DNA of 64,000 nt from positions 62,001-126,000 of the forward strand of contig NZ_JAIZAP010000007.1 of the NCBI RefSeq assembly GCF_020404745.1, written 5' to 3'. This document shows, piece after piece, positions 38,500 to 46,985 of the stretch; the first letter of the stretch is position 1; the number at the start of each line of letters is the position of its first letter. The notes under the pieces are model-generated. The model ran no database searches, had not been told where the DNA came from, and saw only the letters and a program-made list of their open reading frames with translations. Source of the DNA: Aquibacillus saliphilus (GTDB lineage: Bacteria; Bacillota; Bacilli; Bacillales; Amphibacillaceae). The translations under genes were made by a program, and so were the position numbers.

Positions 38500-38529
38500 T
38501 AGACTGTTAAGGAGAAAGAGGTGGAAGTC

Positions 38530-39600
38530 TTGTTAGATCGATTAGAATCGCTAGAAACTCGTTATGATAAATTAAACGAATTATTAAGTGACCCAGATGT
38601 AATTAGTGATACACGTAAATTAAGAGAGTACTCTAAGGAGCAATCCGATTTAGAAGATGTCATTCAAGTGTACCGACAATATAAAGATGTTTCTTCCCAG
38701 TGGGATGATGCAAAAGTAATGCTTGAAGATAATCTAGACCAAGATATGTATGAAATGGTTAAATCCGAAATTACTGAACTAGCTGAACAAAAAGAAGAAC
38801 TCGAGGAAAAGTTGAAGGTACTCCTTTTACCTAAGGATCCAAATGATGACAAAAACGTTATCATGGAAATCAGAGGGGCTGCTGGCGGTGATGAGGCAGC
38901 GTTGTTTGCTGGTGACTTATACCGTATGTACTCAAAGTATGCCGAGACACAAGGCTGGAAGCTTGATGTGATGGACGCCAACTCTACTGGTGTTGGTGGC
39001 TACAAAGAAATTATTTTTATGATTAACGGTAAAGGTGCTTATTCAAGCTTTAAATTCGAGAATGGTGCGCACCGTGTTCAACGTGTACCAGAAACTGAAT
39101 CAGGCGGTCGTATTCATACTTCGACAGCAACGGTTGTTGTTATGCCAGAAGCAGAAGAAGTAGAAGTGGATGTACATGAAAAAGATATTCGAGTAGATAC
39201 GTTTACTTCCAGTGGACCGGGTGGTCAGAGTGTTAACACAACAATGTCTGCCGTTCGACTAACACATATCCCAACAGGTACAGTTGTTTCGATTCAGGAT
39301 GAGAAATCTCAAATTAAGAACAAAGAAAAAGCAATGAAAATCTTGCGTGCTCGTATTTATGATAGCGTTCGTCAAGAAGCACAGGATGAATACGATCAAA
39401 CGCGACGTTCTGCTGTTGGTACTGGAGATCGTTCTGAGCGGATTCGCACCTATAATTTCCCGCAAAACCGTGTTACCGATCACCGTATTGGATTAACTAT
39501 TCAAAAATTGGATCAGATTTTGGAAGGTAAAATGGGCGAATTTATAGAGGCGTTAATTATTGAAGAACAAACAAAGAAAATGGATCAACTAGGTGAATAA
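38530..39600 (+). CDS. prfA: Peptide chain release factor 1
   Basis: A 356-residue class I release factor for UAA and UAG. The conserved GGQ loop [18 protein letters not shown], whose Gln is methylated by PrmC, catalyses peptide release. The codon-recognition region includes the [16 protein letters not shown] stretch. The TTG at 38530 gives MLDRLES and the same length as B. subtilis PrfA; the GTG at 38521 would add three residues and lies on the ribosome binding site GAGGTGG. The stop is one base before the prmC ATG, so translation is coupled. Confidence 0.95.
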   Translation: MLDRLESLETRYDKLNELLSDPDVISDTRKLREYSKEQSDLEDVIQVYRQYKDVSSQWDDAKVMLEDNLDQDMYEMVKSEITELAEQKEELEEKLKVLLLPKDPNDDKNVIMEIRGAAGGDEAALFAGDLYRMYSKYAETQGWKLDVMDANSTGVGGYKEIIFMINGKGAYSSFKFENGAHRVQRVPETESGGRIHTSTATVVVMPEAEEVEVDVHEKDIRVDTFTSSGPGGQSVNTTMSAVRLTHIPTGTVVSIQDEKSQIKNKEKAMKILRARIYDSVRQEAQDEYDQTRRSAVGTGDRSERIRTYNFPQNRVTDHRIGLTIQKLDQILEGKMGEFIEALIIEEQTKKMDQLGE

Positions 39601-39601
39601 T

Positions 39602-40477
39602 ATGTCAGACAAACAAATGTATACTCATGAAGCCCTCCACTGGGCTTCTCTTTTTTTAACACAGCATAACCGTGAAACACGCATTGCTGAAATCTTGTTG
39701 CAACACCATTTAGGTATTAGTAGAGCCCAACTACTTGCTACCATGCGTGACCTAGTTCCAGGAGAAGTAATTCAAGCTTTTGAAAAGGATATCACGGCCC
39801 ACGCCGAAACAGGTGTGCCTGTTCAACATTTGACTGGCGTGGAATCTTTTTATGGTAGACAGTTTGCTGTGAATAAACATGTACTTATCCCCAGACCTGA
39901 GACTGAAGAGTTAATCGTAGGTGTAGGTGAGTATCTTAACAGGAATCATTTGTCGGAGCCAGCTCAACTAGCGGATATTGGAACAGGCAGCGGAATTATT
40001 GCCATTACGTTAAAATTAGAGCATCCAGCTGTGGATATCTGGGCGAGTGACTATTCTGAAGATGCACTTGTCGTTGCTAAAAGTAATGCGGAAAAGTTAC
40101 AGGCTGATCTTTACTTTAAGCAGGGAGACTTTCTGCAGCCGTTTATTGACGCAAATCAAAAGCTTGATGTTATCGTATCAAATCCACCCTATATTCCTTA
40201 TAGTGAAAAGGATTCGCTATCAGATACGGTCAAAAATTATGACCCGGATCTAGCGCTTTTTGCCGAGCAACAAGGCTTAGCTGCGTATATGAAAATTGTT
40301 GAACAGGCTAAAAGTGTCGTGAAGGATCATGCCTTGATTGCTTTTGAAATAGGTTATCAACAAGGCAGGCAAGTAGCAGAGATAATCGAACATCATTTTC
40401 CAGACAGTACGATTGAAATTCGCAAAGATATTAACAATAAAGACCGGATGGTGTTTGCTGAAATAGGAAAAGCTTAA
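39602..40477 (+). CDS. prmC: Release factor glutamine methyltransferase
   Basis: A 291-residue SAM-dependent methyltransferase that N5-methylates the GGQ glutamine of release factors. It has an N-terminal helical recognition domain (1-80), RPETEEL, the SAM loop ADIGTGSGIIAITL, and the catalytic VSNPPYIPY, which positions the substrate amide. The ATG at 39602 follows AGGTGA in the end of prfA; an in-frame GTG at 39593 is an alternative. It acts directly on the product of the gene before it. Confidence 0.94.
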   Translation: MSDKQMYTHEALHWASLFLTQHNRETRIAEILLQHHLGISRAQLLATMRDLVPGEVIQAFEKDITAHAETGVPVQHLTGVESFYGRQFAVNKHVLIPRPETEELIVGVGEYLNRNHLSEPAQLADIGTGSGIIAITLKLEHPAVDIWASDYSEDALVVAKSNAEKLQADLYFKQGDFLQPFIDANQKLDVIVSNPPYIPYSEKDSLSDTVKNYDPDLALFAEQQGLAAYMKIVEQAKSVVKDHALIAFEIGYQQGRQVAEIIEHHFPDSTIEIRKDINNKDRMVFAEIGKA

Positions 40478-40506
40478 GTTCAGTTGTTGATAACTGAACT
40501 TATTTA
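40476..40506 (+). terminator. Hairpin after prmC (possible terminator)
   Basis: Perfect 10-bp AAGTTCAGTT / AACTGAACTT over the prmC stop codon, with a weak ATTTAG tail. Its loop holds TGTTGATAA, a one-mismatch DnaA box. Confidence 0.45.
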
Positions 40507-40546
40507 GCTTTCACTAGCTAGTAGTTGGTAACAAAAAGTTAAGTGA

Positions 40547-40617
40547 TGTGGATAACTAAATAAAAAATACTAGTTTATAAGTTTAAAAGATTAGTTACCT
40601 GCCCATACTGTGGATAA
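40547..40617. promoter_or_regulatory. Two perfect DnaA boxes upstream of spoIIR
   Basis: TGTGGATAA (complement of TTATCCACA) at 40547-40555 and at 40609-40617, with TGTTGATAA at 40485-40493. They occupy the prmC-spoIIR gap. Confidence 0.6.
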
Positions 40618-40643
40618 ATCGTTAGTTGAAAGGGGCAGGAATC

Positions 40644-41255
40644 ATGAAAAATTATCTTTTGGTATTTATAATGTTTTTACTATTATTCAGTTTATATCCA
40701 ATCCAGGGTCAAGGCCAAGGAGAAAAGCCGCAATCATCAGATTACCAGGTTATCCCGGATGAAGCGATTCGCCTAAGAATATTAGCTAACAGCGATACCG
40801 ATGAGGACCAAAAAATAAAACACACAATCCGAGATCAGGTTAATAAAGAAATTACTAAATGGGTCGAAGAAATTGCAGATATAGATGAAGCAAGACTGGT
40901 TATTCAAAAACGGTTAGATGAGATAGATCAACAAGTAGCGGCTACGTTGGAAGAAGAAGGTATCGACCAATCTTACCAAGTGCAGTACAGTGACGATGTC
41001 AAATTTCCGGCCAAGGTGTATGGAACGTATGTCTATCCCGCTGGCTCATATGAAGCAATTCTGATTAGCCTAGGCGAAGCAAAAGGAGCTAATTGGTGGT
41101 GTGTTTTATTTCCGCCACTATGCTTTTTAGATTTTTCGAACGGTACTAGTGTTGCCGAGGATGATAACGAAAAGCAAGAGTCAAATGAAGACAACGACGA
41201 CGAAAAGGAAAAAGAAGTAAAGGTAGAATTTTTCTTTATGAAATGGTTTAGTTAA
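40644..41255 (+). CDS. spoIIR: Stage II sporulation protein R
   Basis: A 203-residue secreted signalling protein. Made in the forespore under SigF in B. subtilis, it crosses into the intermembrane space and triggers SpoIIGA to process pro-SigE in the mother cell. A signal peptide covers residues 1-23. The family core IPDEAIRLRILANSDTDEDQKIKHTIRDQVN and the late segment GSYEAILISLGEAKGANWWCVLFPPLCFLD are intact. The C-terminus carries an acidic, low-complexity extension (about 170-195). The ATG at 40644 follows AAAGGGG. Two DnaA boxes lie just upstream. Confidence 0.94.
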   Translation: MKNYLLVFIMFLLLFSLYPIQGQGQGEKPQSSDYQVIPDEAIRLRILANSDTDEDQKIKHTIRDQVNKEITKWVEEIADIDEARLVIQKRLDEIDQQVAATLEEEGIDQSYQVQYSDDVKFPAKVYGTYVYPAGSYEAILISLGEAKGANWWCVLFPPLCFLDFSNGTSVAEDDNEKQESNEDNDDEKEKEVKVEFFFMKWFS

Positions 41256-41321
41256 AATCTAGCATATCTCTCTCTATCAAACATAGAATAGTAATACAAA
41301 TCTGATAGGGAGTGGAGACGA

Positions 41322-41753
41322 ATGAAATTTGTAAGTACTTCAAAATTGGGAGAACAAGTACTAGAGCAATTCTTCGAAGACAAATGGGAGCAGTTTGAAA
41401 GCAAAACAAACTTATTGGAACACGGATATTTAGTAGAGTACAAACAGGAGTATAAAGCATATTTTGCCTTATCCCCAGTTGAAGAAAATAGCTATTGGTT
41501 AAAAAGCTTGTACATAAAAGAAGGAGTCCCAACAGCTTTTCCTTTAGCTATTATCGAAGCTGCAATTGCACTAGCTAATGAAAAAGCAGCCTCCAACCTA
41601 TATGTATGCAGTCATCAGCAATCACTAAACTCGTTATTATCTCTATTAAACTTCGAATCACATCTTGTACCGCATTTTGCTTGGGACGAGATAAAAGACA
41701 ATGGTGAATGGTGGAGAATAGATCCCGCTAAGGTTCCACATGTAAATACTTAA
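41322..41753 (+). CDS. YwlB-like protein, possible GNAT acetyltransferase
   Basis: A 143-residue soluble protein. The position between spoIIR and tsaC and the size fit B. subtilis YwlB, annotated there as a putative acetyltransferase. The strand-helix pattern WLKSLYIKEGVPTAFPLAIIEAAIALANEKAASNLYVCSH...LLNFE is compatible with a GNAT fold, but the RxxGxA acetyl-CoA motif is not seen, so catalysis is doubtful. AGGGAGTGGAG precedes the ATG. Confidence 0.5.
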   Translation: MKFVSTSKLGEQVLEQFFEDKWEQFESKTNLLEHGYLVEYKQEYKAYFALSPVEENSYWLKSLYIKEGVPTAFPLAIIEAAIALANEKAASNLYVCSHQQSLNSLLSLLNFESHLVPHFAWDEIKDNGEWWRIDPAKVPHVNT

Positions 41754-41773
41754 AAAAGCCGTTTTCTCAAAGA

Positions 41774-41799
41774 GTGGGACTGCGGTTACACGTCCCGCC
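41774..41799 (-). repeat. Small GGGAC hairpin repeat (inverted copy)
   Basis: GTGGGACTGCGGTTACACGT then CCCGCC is the reverse complement form of the unit at 42215-42237 (GGGACGAGTAATCGCAGTCCC). Related copies lie at 36021-36043 and 63700-63723. Confidence 0.65.
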
Positions 41800-41802
41800 A
41801 AA

Positions 41803-42077
41803 GTTATTTGTTGTTTTTGACATAAAATCTATAGACTCCGAGGTAACTACTGAGTTGATTTCCGCTCCGGACAGTCGCTTTCCGCGGGCAACGCTTCAAC
41901 TTCCTCGGAAGAAAATCGCTTCCTTGAAAAAGGAAAACACTTTTTCTGCGTGCGATGTAAAATCATTGAAGCTTTCCTTGTCCTGCGGGATTTTCAGCTG
42001 CTCCTGCGGTTACTCGTCGCACGAAGAGCTTTGTTGCTTTTACCGCAGGAGTCGACTGCCCTCCGCTCCAATCAATC
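41803..42077. repeat. Mosaic repeat copy C, left module and element S
   Basis: 41803-41862 matches the left module of copy A. Element S (41855-42077) is a large imperfect palindrome: its start TTGATTTCCGCTCCGGACAG pairs with its end, CTGCCCTCCGCTCCAATCAA. Inside are TTTCCGCGG and CCGCAGGAG pairs. A decayed left half of S recurs at 35889-35957. Confidence 0.75.
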
Positions 42078-42139
42078 AGTACAACTATATTTATAAATAA
42101 TAGGTGTTTAGTCAGTACTATACCAGCGTCCGCAGCTTA

Positions 42140-42385
42140 GAATAGTATCAGAACACCACTACTAAGCGTAGGCAGAATACGAAGACTCCTGTGGGAACAG
42201 CGAAAGGTTTTCGATGGGACGAGTAATCGCAGTCCCACGAGTCCGAAGACCCCGGAAGAATCGTTTTTTGATTCTGAGGAGGCTGAGGCCGTGCCCACGG
42301 AAAGCGAAGTATTCTGACGAAGCGATGATCGTATGGCACTCAATTCAATTAGAGTGGAACTAGCAGTTACGTCGTAGTTTCCATC
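42140..42385. repeat. Mosaic repeat copy C, right module with nested element Q
   Basis: Shares TTAGAATAG, ATCAGAACACCACTACTAAG, ATTCAATTAGAGTG and GTTACGTCGTAGT with copies A and B. Element Q (42174-42315, 142 bp) is bounded by AGAATAC and GTATTCT and carries an extra 35 bp relative to copy B, containing a GGGAC/GTCCC hairpin. Confidence 0.8.
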
Positions 42386-42425
42386 AATAGCAATAAACAC
42401 AAATAGAACAAACAATAAAAAATAA

Positions 42426-42788
42426 TTATCCACATGTTTTACACAGTTGTCAGTTAACTCAGGGGATAACTTATTAACAATTGTTGATAATTGAGCAATT
42501 ATTGTTAGCAACTAGTAAATGCATGTGGATAAGTTGTTGATAACATAATAAAAACTCAAAATTAATCAGCTCAAAACGATCCGGTTCCTTATCCTCTGTA
42601 AGGGATTTTTTTCTGTTAATTTTAGATTGTTCGACAAGCGAATGGGGTGATAAAAGGCTCTGTTAAAACGTTTCCAAAAAGATCCCTCCTGAAATTCATC
42701 TACCATATAATTTGTAGATAGTTTAAAATACCAGTACCACTTGCTAAAATCGATTGTTCGTTTCATAATGTGGATAAAGTGTTGATAA
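42426..42788. promoter_or_regulatory. DnaA-box cluster upstream of tsaC (ywlC)
   Basis: Perfect boxes: TTATCCACA at 42426-42434, and TGTGGATAA at 42524-42532 and 42769-42777. One-mismatch boxes: TGTTGATAA at 42482-42490, 42535-42543 and 42780-42788, plus TTATTAACA at 42471-42479. From memory, B. subtilis has DnaA-bound box clusters outside oriC, one of them near ywlC. Confidence 0.7.
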
Positions 42789-42840
42789 TTCAGTTAATTT
42801 GCTATTTATCATGTTGATTTATCAGTAAAAGGAGAAAACA

Positions 42841-43881
42841 ATGACTTACAAAACAAAGCTTTGGAAAATAGAAAACATAACAAAGGACGTACTGCAAATA
42901 GAAGCAGCTGCTAACTTATTAAAAAAGCTAGAAGTGGTTGCTTTTCCAACAGAAACAGTCTATGGCTTAGGTGCTGATGCAACTAATGAACAGGCTGTAG
43001 CTAAAATATTTCAGGCCAAAGGCAGACCGGCCGATAATCCGCTAATTGTTCACGTAGCTAATAAACAACAAATAGAACAGTACGTTACCCATGTCCCGGA
43101 TGTTGCCAAGAAACTAATTCACGCGTTTATGCCTGGACCGCTGACGATAATTTTACCAAGTAACAATACAATTGCTACCAATGTCACTGCCGGGTTATCA
43201 TCAATTGCAATTCGAATTCCATCTCATCCAGTGGCAAGACAATTGTTAGAAGTATGTCAACTTCCATTAGCGGCGCCAAGTGCAAATAAATCGGGTAAGC
43301 CAAGCCCAACAAGTGCCGATCATGTTGTTCAAGATTTAAACGGAAAAATCGCGGGTATTTTAGACGGTGGTACGACTGGGGTTGGTTTAGAGTCGACGGT
43401 CCTTGATTGCACAACCGAAATTCCGGTAATACTTAGACCAGGCGGGATAACTAAACAGCAAATTGAGCAGGTGGTAGGCATGGTTATGGTTGACCCTGCC
43501 TTAGTAGTAGAGGCTGATCAGCCAAAAGCACCAGGGATGAAATATAATCACTATCAACCGGATGCCCCGTTATCGCTAATCGATGGCGATGTCGACTTTT
43601 TCCAAGCACAAATTGATTCTGCTATTGCCGAGGGACTTAAAGTTGGTATCATGGCGAGTACTGAATTAGCCTCACTTATAGAAGCAGATAATATTAAAAC
43701 GTGTGGATCTCGTACTGATTTAAAGGAAGTAGCGGTTCATTTATATGACACACTAAGAGCGTTTAAGAAAAGTGATGTTGACCTGATCTTATGTGAAACC
43801 TTTGAACAAACAGGTGTAGGAGAAGCGATTATGAATCGGCTTCATAAAGCGGCAACGAAAAAAGTTAACCAGACACTCTAG
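42841..43881 (+). CDS. ywlC: L-threonylcarbamoyladenylate synthase (TsaC/Sua5 type)
   Basis: A 346-residue enzyme making threonylcarbamoyl-AMP from threonine, bicarbonate and ATP, for the t6A37 modification of ANN-decoding tRNAs. The YrdC domain (residues about 20-205) has the signature FPTETVYGLGADATNE, KGRPADNPLIVHV, FMPGPLTIIL, and APSANKSGKPSPT. A C-terminal Sua5 domain (about 235-346) marks the longer Sua5 form. AAAGGAG precedes the ATG. A DnaA-box cluster fills the upstream region and may overlap its promoter. Confidence 0.94.
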   Translation: MTYKTKLWKIENITKDVLQIEAAANLLKKLEVVAFPTETVYGLGADATNEQAVAKIFQAKGRPADNPLIVHVANKQQIEQYVTHVPDVAKKLIHAFMPGPLTIILPSNNTIATNVTAGLSSIAIRIPSHPVARQLLEVCQLPLAAPSANKSGKPSPTSADHVVQDLNGKIAGILDGGTTGVGLESTVLDCTTEIPVILRPGGITKQQIEQVVGMVMVDPALVVEADQPKAPGMKYNHYQPDAPLSLIDGDVDFFQAQIDSAIAEGLKVGIMASTELASLIEADNIKTCGSRTDLKEVAVHLYDTLRAFKKSDVDLILCETFEQTGVGEAIMNRLHKAATKKVNQTL

Positions 43882-43972
43882 AGGCAACTGAATTTTAACC
43901 CCTGATTTCACATATTCCTCCTTGTCCATGCATATAGTGAAATAGCATGTCCGGGAGGAGGTTGGCAAGGGG

Positions 43973-44527
43973 ATGACAGTGGTACATATAGGGGAGATAT
44001 TTTCCCTACTACTCATGGCTACAGCCTTAGGGATGGACGCATTTTCAGTTAGTTTGGGAATGGGGATGCAGTCATTAAGGTTGAAGAGAATTTTTATGGT
44101 CGGATTAACGGTAGGGTTTTTCCATATGGCAATGCCGTTTGTCGGTATCATGTTAGGTCGGTTTATCTCTACAAAAATGGAAGGATTTGCCGTATTAGGA
44201 GGCGGATTGTTATTATTCGCACTAGGAGCACAAATGCTGCTAAATTCCTTTAATAGAGAAGAAAAATCACTGATGCGGACAACAGGAATTGGACTTATTT
44301 TATTTTCATTAAGTGTAAGCTTAGATAGTTTTTCGGTTGGTTTAAGTCTTGGAATGTCTGGTGTAAAAACTTTCCTGGCTTTGCTCCTTTTTGGCATTGC
44401 TAGCACGATTTTAACGTGGACTGGCCTTCTCCTGGGTAGAAAAGCACGAGGATTGCTCGGTGTCTATAGTGAACTACTTGGCGGAAGTATCCTTTGCGCA
44501 TTTGGATTGAAAATAATATTTGGCTGA
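43973..44527 (+). CDS. mntP: Manganese efflux pump MntP
   Basis: A 184-residue, six-helix exporter made of two homologous DUF204 halves. The conserved aspartates lie in ALGMDAFSVSLGMG (first half) and VSLDSFSVGLSLG (second half), which form the Mn(II) path. It corresponds to B. subtilis ywlD, between ywlC and ywlE. The start is ATG 43973, with a GTG two codons later as an alternative; AGGAGG lies 11 bases and AAGGGG directly upstream. No yybP-ykoY manganese riboswitch was recognised in the 90-bp gap. Confidence 0.92.
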   Translation: MTVVHIGEIFSLLLMATALGMDAFSVSLGMGMQSLRLKRIFMVGLTVGFFHMAMPFVGIMLGRFISTKMEGFAVLGGGLLLFALGAQMLLNSFNREEKSLMRTTGIGLILFSLSVSLDSFSVGLSLGMSGVKTFLALLLFGIASTILTWTGLLLGRKARGLLGVYSELLGGSILCAFGLKIIFG

Positions 44528-44890
44528 TAAAAGCGCAGGCGCTATAAGTACGTGTTCAAAAATGAGGATGAAAAGCAAGCCAACGAAGAAATTCGAAGTG
44601 TCATTTTCACCGGAATTTTTGAACAACCTCTATAAGAAAATTTTTAAAAAATAATAAATGTGACTACCTAACACTGGGACTGTTCTCAACTACATTTAAA
44701 AGTGGTTGAGAACAGTCCCTACTTCTTTGTCGGAGGGCCGCGATTATGGTATAGTTTTGGTTAAAGAGTTGTTTGGAAAAGGAAGAAACAGTTGGGTACT
44801 ATTGGATTTTTTGGAAGTTGTTATCCTGCTAATCTTCTCATCACCTGACCTAACATCTGAAGAAGCACAATATAACTGGAGGTTATTCGA
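44528..44890. other. mntP-ywlE gap with repeat fragments and a large hairpin
   Basis: 44527-44543 (AAAAGCGCAGGCGC) is a fragment of the repeat found between atpA and atpG. 44555-44630 is bounded by GTTCAAAAATG and ATTTTTGAAC. No gene is convincing; a 62-codon frame at 44706-44894 lacks a ribosome site. Confidence 0.5.
44676..44719. repeat. Perfect 15-bp inverted repeat before ywlE
   Basis: GGGACTGTTCTCAAC (44676-44690) and GTTGAGAACAGTCCC (44705-44719) with a 14-base loop. It may act as a terminator for mntP despite a poor T tail. Confidence 0.75.
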
Positions 44891-45499
44891 ATGAAGGTTT
44901 TGTTCATTTGTACTGGAAATACATGCCGAAGTCCAATGGCTGAAGCATTGCTTAGAAAAAAATTACCTTCTGTAGAAGTGAAATCTGCTGGGATTTATGC
45001 AAGTAATGGCCATCCAGCGTCACAAGGAACAATGGATGTTTTGAATCAAAAGGGAATAAGTTTTAACCATCAATCACAACCAGTAACAACTCAACTACTG
45101 GAATGGGCCGATCTCATCTTTACAATGACCTCAAGTCATAAACAAGCACTAGCACTTCAATACCCGACCGTACATGATAAATTATTTACCTTTAAAGAAT
45201 ATATTCACCAAGAAGACAATGATACATGGGATAAGTTGAAGAAAGCTTATGCCGATTTAGAAGAAAAACGTGCGGATTTTATTAGTAAAAGAGGCAAGGA
45301 ACTAGAGCAAAATGAAATGGACCGGGCAATGTATGATCATTTACAAAAAGAGATAAGCGAAATTCAAGTTTTGGAGCTTAGCCTTCCTAATAATGATGTT
45401 GCAGATCCGTTTGGCGGTTCTGGTACTGATTACCTTAAAACCCTTAATGAAATTGAAAAATATGTTGAACTTCTAATCAAAAAAATAGACAATAAATAA
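44891..45499 (+). CDS. ywlE: Protein arginine phosphatase YwlE, with an insertion
   Basis: A 202-residue low-molecular-weight phosphatase that removes phosphate from arginines set by McsB. The P-loop is CTGNTCRS (Cys7 nucleophile, Arg13), and Thr11 is the residue that gives YwlE its preference for phospho-arginine. The general acid lies in VADPFGGS near residue 169. Between about 103 and 160 there is a charged, coiled-coil-like insertion (DNDTWDKLKKAYADLEEKR...MYDHLQKEISEIQ) absent from the roughly 150-residue B. subtilis enzyme. Confidence 0.9.
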   Translation: MKVLFICTGNTCRSPMAEALLRKKLPSVEVKSAGIYASNGHPASQGTMDVLNQKGISFNHQSQPVTTQLLEWADLIFTMTSSHKQALALQYPTVHDKLFTFKEYIHQEDNDTWDKLKKAYADLEEKRADFISKRGKELEQNEMDRAMYDHLQKEISEIQVLELSLPNNDVADPFGGSGTDYLKTLNEIEKYVELLIKKIDNK

Positions 45500-45504
45500 T
45501 AGAA

Positions 45505-45618
45505 TCAATTTCATAATTACCTTATGCAGTAATTGTCATCCTAATATAGTTTGGGAACCGTCTATTCCAACTATATTAGGATGACAATTACAAAAAGTCA
45601 GTATTATGAAATTGACTA
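45505..45618. repeat. Nested palindromic element between ywlE and the MCP gene
   Basis: Inner arms 45529-45551 and 45569-45591 are a perfect 23-bp inverted repeat (GTAATTGTCATCCTAATATA...). Outer arms TCAATTTCATAAT (45505-45517) and ATTATGAAATTGA (45603-45615) are also perfect. The right end 45598-45618 recurs in inverted orientation at 30929-30949. The layout resembles a MITE-like or REP-like element. Confidence 0.85.
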
Positions 45619-45665
45619 AATAACCTAAAAATAAATCACATCAAACATGTTAAAGGGGAGAAGTA

Positions 45666-46955
45666 ATGAAGAGGAAGGTAAAGTTTGATCTTCGCTTGAA
45701 GTTAGTTACCTTTACAACTTTATTAGCGGTCATCACTTATTCAACTAGTGCACTTTTTATTTACTTTATTTACGATTACATTAAATCTTTTTGGGCGATC
45801 TCAGAATCATTGTTTATTGTAATTATCTTATTATTAGGAATTATTTGGTCTGGAATTCTTGCGTTTTTTGCAAGCCAATTTATTACCAAACCACTAATTA
45901 ATTTAGAACAGGTAGTTACAAAAGCAGCAAATGGAGACCTAAATCAAGAGGTATTGATTCCGAAATCTGATGATGAAATCCGTTCGTTAGCTTTGGCATT
46001 CAACACGATGCTAACAAGTTTCAGGAAAATAATTGCTAACATTGAAGTTAATTTTGGAAAAACAAATACATCTGTTCAAGAAATGAAACAAGTCGCTTCT
46101 AGGACTGCTACGCAAACAAGTCAAATTGAACAAGCTATCTTACAAATATCAGCTGGTGCAGAAAGTTCATCGGATGCGATTTTACAGACTGTCGACTCTA
46201 TTGACACCTCAACACAGTTAGCTGGGCAGGTAAAGGAAAAAGCAGCATTATCCAAACAAAAATCAGAAGCGATGGTCGAACAATTATCGAACAGCAAACA
46301 AGTTATACATACACTAGTACAGGGAATACAATCATTAGCATCTGGACAAGAAAAGTCGCTACAAGACGTTGACCGGTTAGAAAAAAATGCAATGGAAGTA
46401 GAAAATATCATTTCTATGGTTGGAGAAATTTCTAACCAAACAAATCTGCTAGCACTAAACGCATCGATTGAAGCAGCACGAGCGGGAGAGCATGGAAAAG
46501 GCTTTGCTGTTGTGGCTGATGAGGTTCGAAAGCTCGCTGACCAAAGCTCGCGAGCTGTTCAAGGGATTTCTGATTTAATTGGAAATATTCAACAAGATGT
46601 TCGTCTTGTCGTTAGTAGTATGACTGATCAAGTCTCGTTTGCTAAAATTGAGGCACAAAAAGGCGAAGCAACAAATGAGACAATAGAAACGATGTCATAT
46701 TCGATAGAAGAAGTGGCAACAACTATACAAGATATATTTGAGCTAGTAGAAAAACAATTGGATGAAATAAAAGAAACCTCTAAACAATCACAAGAAGTAT
46801 CAGTTATTGCCCAAGAAACATCAGCCGGTGCCGAGGAAATGAGTGCATCGATTCAAGAACAAACAGCTGTTACTGAAAATTTGGAGGAGCTTGCGATTGT
46901 GTTACAAGAGCAGGCGAAAGTATTGAAAAGCAGGATCAGTCAATTTCAGACATAA
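45666..46955 (+). CDS. Methyl-accepting chemotaxis protein with minimal extracellular region
   Basis: A 429-residue chemoreceptor. Two transmembrane helices (about 12-36 and 48-70) are joined by only about 11 residues, so there is no extracellular ligand domain. HAMP (about 71-123) and a long cytoplasmic signalling coiled coil follow, with the highly conserved hairpin tip [38 protein letters not shown]. The late segment [18 protein letters not shown] resembles a methylation site. The sensed cue is probably internal or membrane-related. B. subtilis has no MCP between ywlE and rpiB, so this is an insertion in the local order. Confidence 0.9.
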   Translation: MKRKVKFDLRLKLVTFTTLLAVITYSTSALFIYFIYDYIKSFWAISESLFIVIILLLGIIWSGILAFFASQFITKPLINLEQVVTKAANGDLNQEVLIPKSDDEIRSLALAFNTMLTSFRKIIANIEVNFGKTNTSVQEMKQVASRTATQTSQIEQAILQISAGAESSSDAILQTVDSIDTSTQLAGQVKEKAALSKQKSEAMVEQLSNSKQVIHTLVQGIQSLASGQEKSLQDVDRLEKNAMEVENIISMVGEISNQTNLLALNASIEAARAGEHGKGFAVVADEVRKLADQSSRAVQGISDLIGNIQQDVRLVVSSMTDQVSFAKIEAQKGEATNETIETMSYSIEEVATTIQDIFELVEKQLDEIKETSKQSQEVSVIAQETSAGAEEMSASIQEQTAVTENLEELAIVLQEQAKVLKSRISQFQT

Positions 46956-46985
46956 CATAAAACAAGTGAAAAAAGGAGCGTTATC

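Larger units (their letters stand above)
41754..42840. other. 1.1-kb intergenic region: composite repeats, then DnaA-box cluster
   Basis: No supported gene; a 108-codon frame at 41774-42100 is repeat sequence. From left to right it holds a GGGAC hairpin, the left repeat module, element S, the right repeat module with nested element Q, and a 370-bp AT-rich part with DnaA boxes next to tsaC. Confidence 0.7.

Noticed and set aside
41774-42100. 108-codon open frame on the plus strand
   Set aside because: It lies wholly in repeat element S and the GGGAC hairpin, with no ribosome site.
44706-44894. 62-codon frame before ywlE
   Set aside because: It has no ribosome site, begins within the loop and arm of a hairpin and overlaps the ywlE start.
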